NCBI GenBank assembly: GCA_964477485.1 | Contig: CAYZEE010000061.1 | Coordinates: 1-5,091 of the forward strand | Reading direction: 5' to 3' | Length of the DNA: 5,091 nucleotides | DNA from: CAYZEE01 sp964477485 | GTDB taxonomy: Bacteria; Patescibacteriota; Microgenomatia; Levybacterales; UBA12049 | Shown here: in pieces, positions 1 through 5,091 of the stretch | Numbering within the stretch: position 1 is the stretch's first letter | How the letters are laid out: every line of letters starts with the position of its first letter | Notes under the pieces: generated by a model | The model's database searches: none | What the model saw: the letters and a program-made list of their open reading frames with translations, nothing else | Told to the model about the DNA's origin: nothing | Made by a program: the position numbers and the translations under genes

Positions 1-43
1 CAGTTCGCTCATATTCCCACATCACAGAAATAAGAGCGCCTCA

Positions 44-55
44 AGATTTAAATCT
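44..55. repeat. Perfect 12-base palindrome AGATTTAAATCT
   Basis: A perfect AT-rich palindrome lies in the 106 bases between the end of res and the window edge. It could be an operator half-site pair or part of a promoter for a gene beyond the edge. A 12-base palindrome in AT-rich DNA also arises by chance quite easily, so the claim is only that the symmetry exists. The rest of the 1-106 stretch shows no clear gene, RNA or promoter. Confidence 0.3.
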
Positions 56-64
56 GACGGTTAA

Positions 65-86
65 TTCCCGCTAATTTCTGCGGAAA
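65..86 (-). other. Short inverted repeat after res, possible weak transcript hairpin
   Basis: On the minus strand the arms TTTCCGC and GCGGGAA flank an 8-base loop and pair over 7 positions with one G-U pair. The repeat starts 20 bases after the res stop. In the plus-strand reading the G-U becomes a C-A mismatch, so the hairpin suits the direction of res transcription better. No U-run follows, so it is not a standard intrinsic terminator. It could be a weak terminator, a 3'-end protecting stem, or chance. Confidence 0.3.
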
Positions 87-106
87 CGAGCTGTGTATGC
101 TATGAA

Positions 107-3019
107 TCAGTACTCCTTTACATCACTATAATCGCCTAAGGTGCCTTTGATCTTGGCTTTGGTCAATTTTGCATATTCTAGGACTTCTTCAGTAGTAGCG
201 CCCTTTTTGCTCATTCCATAAAAAGTGCTCTCGCCGAGAAGAACATAGCTCCATGCGCAACCCATTCTGTCCTCCGGCTTTAATTCATTAACCTTGTTGA
301 TCCAATCAATTGTAGCCAATCTTTTCTGTTTTACATTTATGTTGTTTAGATCTCGCTCTGCTTTTGTTTCGACCAAATAAATTTTCTCACCGATTTTAAC
401 AATAAAATCCGGGAAATAATGCGAGAGAAGTCCATCATCACGAATGTAGATTATGTTCGCAAAATCATAGTAATGCTCGTTTATTTTCACGAACGCTTTT
501 ACTTTACTATCTGCATCGATGAATTCTATGAATGCCCGCTCGAATCCACCTTTATTGGAGGGGTAAGCGATTTGAGGGTATATTGATTTAGCCACTTTGA
601 TAGCGTATGTTTCCCTTATTTTTATTTCCGTAATTTCAGAGAAATATTTCTTTATTATTCTTGCATCGATAACGTCGAGCTTGTTTTGTAAGTCATATAT
701 AACCTGACTAACGTTTTTTACAATATGCTGAATTATCCTCTCTTGGGTTAGTATTAGTATCTTCCAATTATTGTTTGCTAATGGATCAAACTCTTTTCCA
801 AATAACCTATATCGGATATATTCATCAACAAACTTAGCGATTAAGGCCGAGTTTATTTGCATTATTGGAAAATATTTATGGGACTTCTTTCCTATTTTCA
901 CAGGTATTGCTGAAACTGCGTTTACGATTTTTTGTATAAATGAATTGTAGCTTTTAGCCGTAAAGATATCTGCTGTAACAGAATACTCCCCAAACCTTGT
1001 TTTTACCGTTAATTCCTCACCATAAAATTTATCCCCATCACTTGAAGCTAATGGTTTTAGTTGTTCTAAAGGAATGGGGAACTGCTCTAAACTTTGCAAT
1101 GAAAGCTCTGGTTCAGATAAATACTCCTCTTTCTCATTTATAATTATGGGCCAGAAGAAATCATATTTTGAATAATCCTCTTTTAGGTCAACGGTAATTA
1201 TATCGCCAACAACGCGGTCGCGCGCGGGTAATGTTTTTGTCTCAGCTATTGCGCCACTGAGTTCTCTCTCATAAAACTCTACAAAAGCAGGGTGTTCGAT
1301 TATACTGAGAATATCCATATAGTTGTCTGGTTCTTCTTTTTTGATCAGCAACTTTTCACGGGTTTCACTTTTGCTATCTTGATACTGTGGTTCTCTCCAC
1401 ATTAGCCTTAAACCTCGTCCTATCGTTTGTTCCAATAAGATATACGAAGAGCTTGAACGCAATGGAACAATTACACAAATATTGTTTACATCAAATCCTT
1501 CTCTAAGCATCAAAACAGAGAGTATTACCTTTGGTTTCTGATGTTTATCCAAATCAAATAGTTTCTGTTTTACACTTTCCCACTCGTCCTCACCAATTTC
1601 TCCTTTTCGGTTGGAATGAATTTCCATAATGTCTTCTTCGCTTAAACCTTCTTGCCGTAAAAATTGTTCAACTAATGGAACGACGGTTGTATCCTCACAA
1701 ATCACGAGCATCTTTGGATGTTTGTTCTCGTCTAACTTGTAGAACCCGTCCTCCAAAATTTTAAGTTTGGTAAGTCCGGCCCTCAGCATTATTCGTTGCC
1801 CTTCGGATAAAGTAAGTGTCTTGCCGTCCCACTCGGCCTTAAACTCTAATGGCAGTGCAGCGATTTCCTTACGTTTATCAATCGCTACAGTTTTTACTAA
1901 TCCATTTCGTATTGCAGTAACTATCTCAAAATTAACTATAATGTGAGGGAAAAAGTGCCTTGTTCTCTTTTGTCCTGAACCAGTGACAGTATAAGGGGTT
2001 GCAGAAAAGTCTATTTGAACAAATCTATTGCCTTTTCTCCCCATTATTTCTAGAAGTGCTTCTTGCCATTTCTTTTCGAATACTTCATCTGCTGTTTTCC
2101 ATTCGCTAAGATGGTGCGCTTCATCATTGAAAACAATTAGATCCGGAAACTTGGCAAGAAATTCGATTTTCCGGCCCCTTAAATATTTATTGTCTAATTG
2201 CTCTAAAGAATGCCCTGCAGTAGTTCCGGGAGTAATTGGTAGTATAGATTTAATTATTCTAGAAGAATTATCTAATGCGGTGCCAGAATCATTTTCTTCT
2301 TCGTCTTCAGCCAATAAATGCCAGTTAGTAATAGCAATTAAACCATCGCCAGTTACCTTCCTTGATATTTCATCTTTTTGAGCTACAGAACTTTGTATAA
2401 ATCCAAAAATTTCGTTTTTATAAGCTGGATGGCAAAATAGACTTTCAAACATCTTAAAATCTGATTTGGCAAAATCTCTCGTTCCGTCTTCTTTTCTTTT
2501 TCCAAGGTACGCATCCAATAATCGCTCATAAACAATAATGCCTGGTGCGACAAGCAAAAAGTTTTTTGTAAATCTTTCAGATAGCTGCTCTTCATGCTTT
2601 GCATTTAGATATTGCCAAATCAACAATGCTGACAAAACCCATGTTTTTCCAGTTCCAGTGGCCATTTTGATGCAGTATTTTGGATGATTATACTTGTCTT
2701 TTTTCAGATCTATCAAATCCATCTCAGCAAGAAGATCCGGATAAATAGACATATACATATCTTGGACGTTTTTCACTTTCAGAATTTCGTGAACGTAGAT
2801 CATGTTCAGTATTGCTTGCCACTGCCCCTCGTGAAAATTGAAAGTTCTCAAATCAGCAAAACTGCCTTCCGGATCCCAAAAACGAAGTAAATCCTTTGTT
2901 ATCGGAGAAACCTTTTCGATGAAGCTGCCTTCTTTCCATTCTTTATTAGCCATTTTTGAGATCAGTTCAGCTAACTTCAATGGGATAGTATTAGTTCCTA
3001 GTGATTTTGCTTGAACCAT
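107..3019 (-). CDS. res: Type III restriction endonuclease subunit Res (SF2 DEAD/DEAH helicase with C-terminal PD-(D/E)XK nuclease)
   Basis: This 970-residue protein is the ATP-driven, DNA-cutting partner of Mod. Motifs appear in helicase order: NFHEGQWQAI at 61-70 (Q-like motif), Walker A MATGTGKT at 119-126, LLVAPG at 155-160 (Ia), a TNWH element at 231-234, Walker B NDEAHH at 298-303, FSATP at 338-342 (III), LREGFD at 505-510 (V) and QTIGRGLR at 531-538 (VI). The C-terminal nuclease shows E827 in GGFERAFIEF, then YFPDF at 868-872 with D871, and YLVETKAE at 881-888 with E884 and K886, a complete PD-(D/E)XK set. Total length matches classical Res subunits (about 970). The walker B box reads NDEAHH; classical EcoP-type Res proteins have a DEPH-type box, so this looks like a more diverged Res lineage (recalled from family knowledge, not searched). 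The ATG directly follows the mod TAG stop with no base between, in the same frame. The gene ends in TGA and is intact. A stand-alone helicase is unlikely, given the nuclease motifs and the mod partner. Confidence 0.95.
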   Translation of the reverse strand: MVQAKSLGTNTIPLKLAELISKMANKEWKEGSFIEKVSPITKDLLRFWDPEGSFADLRTFNFHEGQWQAILNMIYVHEILKVKNVQDMYMSIYPDLLAEMDLIDLKKDKYNHPKYCIKMATGTGKTWVLSALLIWQYLNAKHEEQLSERFTKNFLLVAPGIIVYERLLDAYLGKRKEDGTRDFAKSDFKMFESLFCHPAYKNEIFGFIQSSVAQKDEISRKVTGDGLIAITNWHLLAEDEEENDSGTALDNSSRIIKSILPITPGTTAGHSLEQLDNKYLRGRKIEFLAKFPDLIVFNDEAHHLSEWKTADEVFEKKWQEALLEIMGRKGNRFVQIDFSATPYTVTGSGQKRTRHFFPHIIVNFEIVTAIRNGLVKTVAIDKRKEIAALPLEFKAEWDGKTLTLSEGQRIMLRAGLTKLKILEDGFYKLDENKHPKMLVICEDTTVVPLVEQFLRQEGLSEEDIMEIHSNRKGEIGEDEWESVKQKLFDLDKHQKPKVILSVLMLREGFDVNNICVIVPLRSSSSYILLEQTIGRGLRLMWREPQYQDSKSETREKLLIKKEEPDNYMDILSIIEHPAFVEFYERELSGAIAETKTLPARDRVVGDIITVDLKEDYSKYDFFWPIIINEKEEYLSEPELSLQSLEQFPIPLEQLKPLASSDGDKFYGEELTVKTRFGEYSVTADIFTAKSYNSFIQKIVNAVSAIPVKIGKKSHKYFPIMQINSALIAKFVDEYIRYRLFGKEFDPLANNNWKILILTQERIIQHIVKNVSQVIYDLQNKLDVIDARIIKKYFSEITEIKIRETYAIKVAKSIYPQIAYPSNKGGFERAFIEFIDADSKVKAFVKINEHYYDFANIIYIRDDGLLSHYFPDFIVKIGEKIYLVETKAERDLNNINVKQKRLATIDWINKVNELKPEDRMGCAWSYVLLGESTFYGMSKKGATTEEVLEYAKLTKAKIKGTLGDYSDVKEY

Positions 3020-5008
3020 CTAAATGACCTCTTGCACTGCAACGCTTTCAAATCCAAAGACGTCTACGGCTTTTACACATATCTTCCTCTTTCCGTTCAC
3101 TTTTGGAACTATGAGTTTAGCCTTTCTTTCAATTTTTAAAGTGTCTTCATGGTTTTCTCTATAATCCTGCCATTTACTTCTAAATACGTCTTCATCATAG
3201 TCTGGGTCTATACTCCAATACTCTATTAAACTTAATGGGTCTTTTTCTATGACCTCCTCCAGTTTTTCCTTATTTTCCTTGTCTAACGGCAGTGCATCCG
3301 GCGACAACAAAACATAATTCTCTAGCTCGACATCAATTTCATCATTTTCTTTATCAGACTCCTTCTTCCTTATTGGTTTTACATTCAGATACTGCAATGA
3401 AGAGAATCTCACCTTTCCTTCTCTTATTAGCCTTTCATAATCTGCTTTATGTTTAAGTTTTTCTAACAAGTCAGGCGGTATGACTAATACCTCCATTCTG
3501 TCATCATCAATTTCCTTTTGGAAACTTTCTATTATTCTGCTAATATTCAAATCGAAATTCCAACCCAATACAATTACTTTCTCCCATCCTCCCATAAATG
3601 ATGCTCTAAGCTCCTGCGCTTTCTTTAATGTGGCATACCCAGTCATTTTTTTAGGTGAGTCTACAAAAACTAGTGTTTTAGTTTGTTTTATGTAACCTAA
3701 GTTATTTGGTGTGCCTTGCTGCATTGGAAATGGCAAGGCACCATAAAGATTCAGAACGACATGTGCTAAGTCCCCAATACTTTTGAATGATGACTGCTCA
3801 AATTGTTCTTTTTGATAATCTCCTATGGACTGAAACAAAAATGGTTTGGCATCTTGGTCTATAAGTCTTTTACGCGTTATCATGCACGCAGGCTTTCCTA
3901 AGTCGCACATAATCCATCTTCTATCGAACTTTTCAGCAACCGCACTGGTTGTGCCACTACCTGAAAAGAAATCTGCCACTATAGAATTAGGATTTGATGA
4001 AGATTGCACTATTCTTTCTAATAAATTCATGCTCTTTTGTGTATCAAAGCCCAAATATTCATCACTTGCCTTCTGAACATAAGATAGGTCTGACCAAACA
4101 TCAGACATTAATACTCCTTCTTTATCCGAAATGTGCTGTTTCAGATATTTCTTCCCCGTCTTTGCATCACTGTAAATTTTGCCTTCTTTCTCGAATTTAC
4201 TTATTGATTCATCTGAATAATTTCTGAGTATTTGCAGTCTATATTTACCCTTTTCATCCTCATATCGATACATGTCTAATGTCTTTTTCGAATATGGTGA
4301 AAAGCTTGGATTAAATATGCTTTTGCCCTTACTATACCATAATATTGTATCGTGTAACCTAGCAAACTGATTCATACCTCCAGATACACCAGTAATGCCA
4401 TGTGCCCTTTTCCATATTATCTCATTTCTGAAGTTATTTCTATCAAAAATATCATCCATAATAACTTTTACATAGTGTCCAACATGCCAGTCTATGTGAA
4501 CATAAATTGAGCCTTGCTCACTTAGTAGTTCTTTCATAAGTATTAATCGTGGTACAATCATTTCAAGATAAGATTTCGTTCCTTCCTTCCACGTATCAGA
4601 ATATGCAAACTGCTCGATTACAGTAGGCTTTTGTTTTATCTCTATCTTTGGTAAATGTATCTTTGTTCTGTAGTCAGCTTTGCTGTCAAACGGCGGGTCT
4701 ATGTATATCAAATCTATTTTTCCTCTCATAGACGGTGTATTCGTAGCCGGATCTCCTGCAAGCAAGGCCTGCATGGCAAGAAGATTATCCCCGTAAATCA
4801 TTCTGTTGAGCCCATCTTTTTTATCAAGTTCTTTTACGGCTTGTCCAGTGAATCCTACAAGTCCACCCCCTGCTTTTGTTGGCAAAACGAGTTCGTTTGT
4901 TTGTAGAGTTATGCGACTTCGGCTTGAGAGACTGTCCAGCCTTTTCTGAGCGTCTTTCTTTCCGTTTGCAACGATTTTTGGTAGTTCATCTATCAACGAA
5001 TCTGGCAT
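3020..5008 (-). CDS. mod: Type III restriction-modification methyltransferase subunit Mod (beta-class, probable N6-adenine)
   Basis: This 662-residue protein should transfer a methyl group from AdoMet to adenine N6 in the target sequence and act as the DNA-recognition subunit for Res. Motif order is that of beta-class (permuted) methylases: IYGDNLLAMQ at 71-80, the catalytic DPPF at 104-107 (motif IV), a HIDWHVGHY...MDDIF segment at 171-188, motif X QKSMNLLERIVQSSS at 324-338, the AdoMet-binding ADFFSGSGTT at 345-354 (motif I), and RRWIMCDLG at 363-371 (motif II). The stretch at about 195-312, between the 171-188 segment and motif X, is the expected target-recognition region. About 270 residues follow the catalytic core, with a charged linker near 557-575 and a strand-rich tail ending VKAVDVFGFESVAVQEV; this part may contact Res. 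Length is close to known Type III Mod proteins (roughly 640 residues). The ATG has a GAGGT ribosome binding site. No frameshift or long simple-sequence repeat is seen. The N6-adenine assignment is by family, and the recognition sequence cannot be read from the sequence. An orphan methylase is unlikely given the adjoining res. Confidence 0.95.
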   Translation of the reverse strand: MPDSLIDELPKIVANGKKDAQKRLDSLSSRSRITLQTNELVLPTKAGGGLVGFTGQAVKELDKKDGLNRMIYGDNLLAMQALLAGDPATNTPSMRGKIDLIYIDPPFDSKADYRTKIHLPKIEIKQKPTVIEQFAYSDTWKEGTKSYLEMIVPRLILMKELLSEQGSIYVHIDWHVGHYVKVIMDDIFDRNNFRNEIIWKRAHGITGVSGGMNQFARLHDTILWYSKGKSIFNPSFSPYSKKTLDMYRYEDEKGKYRLQILRNYSDESISKFEKEGKIYSDAKTGKKYLKQHISDKEGVLMSDVWSDLSYVQKASDEYLGFDTQKSMNLLERIVQSSSNPNSIVADFFSGSGTTSAVAEKFDRRWIMCDLGKPACMITRKRLIDQDAKPFLFQSIGDYQKEQFEQSSFKSIGDLAHVVLNLYGALPFPMQQGTPNNLGYIKQTKTLVFVDSPKKMTGYATLKKAQELRASFMGGWEKVIVLGWNFDLNISRIIESFQKEIDDDRMEVLVIPPDLLEKLKHKADYERLIREGKVRFSSLQYLNVKPIRKKESDKENDEIDVELENYVLLSPDALPLDKENKEKLEEVIEKDPLSLIEYWSIDPDYDEDVFRSKWQDYRENHEDTLKIERKAKLIVPKVNGKRKICVKAVDVFGFESVAVQEVI
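3027..3031 (-). promoter_or_regulatory. Ribosome binding site of res, inside the 3' end of mod
   Basis: Minus-strand GAGGT (within AAGAGGT) lies in the last codons of mod, 7 bases before the res ATG at 3019 to 3017. It fixes the res start and indicates coupled translation, because the site is covered by ribosomes that are finishing mod. Confidence 0.75.
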
Positions 5009-5014
5009 AATAAA

Positions 5015-5019
5015 ACCTC
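5015..5019 (-). promoter_or_regulatory. Ribosome binding site of mod, overlapping the upstream stop codon
   Basis: Read on the minus strand, GAGGT lies 6 bases before the ATG at 5008 to 5006. It shares bases with the TGA stop of the preceding gene (TGAGGT). This supports the chosen mod start and suggests that ribosomes finishing the upstream gene help to start mod. Confidence 0.75.
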
Positions 5020-5091
5020 ATATCAGTGCTAATTTTCCAGCGATTGTTATCTTAAACTGATCATCTATATAACCTTGCCTCTTGAGCTCCC
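5018..5091 (-). CDS. 3' end of an unidentified upstream gene (possible winged-helix C-terminus)
   Basis: Only the last 23 codons and a TGA stop (5020 to 5018) are inside the window; the frame is open to the edge, with its first full codon starting at 5089. The visible tail reads ...LKRQGYIDD followed by FKITIAGKLALI. A pattern of 'L-K-x-x-G-Y-I' and then a short strand, 'I-T-x-x-G' and a hydrophobic end is like the last helix and wing of winged helix-turn-helix proteins, so a DNA-binding protein or one with a C-terminal wHTH domain is possible. That is an inference from very few residues. The other two minus-strand frames are stopped here. The stop lies 9 bases before the mod ATG and overlaps its ribosome binding site, so this gene is very probably the preceding cistron of the same operon. 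It could be a regulator or an accessory component; the family is not identifiable. Confidence 0.6.
   Translation of the reverse strand, partial: ELKRQGYIDDQFKITIAGKLALI

Noticed and set aside
1..22. Possible starts of a next minus-strand gene: ATG at 22-20 (M W E Y E R T) or ATG at 12-10 (M S E L)
   Set aside because: Only 4 to 7 codons are visible and neither has a convincing ribosome binding site at normal spacing (a GAGG lies about 17 bases before the first), so no gene can be called.
6..38. CGCTC (6-10) and GAGCG (34-38) as a hairpin
   Set aside because: Only five pairs around a 23-base loop; too weak to support.
2028..2381. 117-codon plus-strand open frame
   Set aside because: Lies wholly antisense to the conserved helicase region of res (including the Walker B box); the product is low-complexity, serine-rich and has no recognisable motif.
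2383..2604. 73-codon minus-strand open frame inside res
   Set aside because: An alternative frame within the intact res gene, with no family resemblance.
3646..3652. Seven-base A/T homopolymer in mod (residues 453-455) as a phase-variation tract
   Set aside because: Phase-variable mod genes usually carry much longer homopolymers or tandem repeats; seven bases is ordinary in AT-rich coding DNA and the frame is intact.
4655..4906. 83-codon plus-strand open frame, and similar ones at 2684-2890, 3480-3695, 3846-4076 and 3994-4227
   Set aside because: All are antisense to mod or res, overlap each other in places, and show no protein-family features; the minus-strand genes fully explain these stretches.
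107..5008. BREX, DISARM or another recently described defence system instead of Type III restriction-modification
   Set aside because: There is no BrxZ/PglZ, Lon-like protease, SNF2-type DrmD or PLD protein in view; a beta-class methylase joined to a helicase with a PD-(D/E)XK nuclease is sufficient for Type III. The upstream gene remains unknown, so extra components outside the window cannot be excluded.

Overview
The window carries one compact, minus-strand restriction-modification locus of the Type III (Mod/Res) kind. In order of transcription it holds the last 23 codons of an unidentified upstream gene (5091 to 5018), an intact beta-class DNA methyltransferase (mod, 5008 to 3020), and an intact DEAD/DEAH helicase-endonuclease (res, 3019 to 107). 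A 106-base tail runs out of the window. No plus-strand gene is supported; the open frames on that strand lie antisense to the two large genes.

The two large proteins should form one complex. Mod binds the target sequence and methylates it, most likely on adenine N6, using AdoMet. Res joins Mod, uses ATP through its superfamily 2 helicase motor, and cuts unmethylated DNA with a C-terminal PD-(D/E)XK nuclease. All the expected motifs are present in both proteins and neither is broken, so the system looks functional. It is a recognisable family and not an evidently new system. The less ordinary points are the zero-base, in-frame TAG|ATG junction between mod and res, the NDEAHH form of the Res Walker B motif, the long Mod C-terminal region, and the GC drop over the presumed target-recognition part of Mod.

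The genes are very tightly packed. The upstream stop codon TGA is part of the mod ribosome binding site, and the res ribosome binding site lies inside the last codons of mod. Both genes use the same GAGGT element 6 to 7 bases before ATG. This implies a single transcript and translational coupling. The promoter is outside the window.

The host cannot be named. GC counts made by hand on blocks range from about 30% to 46%, and the Shine-Dalgarno elements are strong, which fits a low-to-moderate GC bacterium or an archaeon. Stop codons are TGA (upstream gene and res) and TAG (mod), so TGA is not reassigned here.
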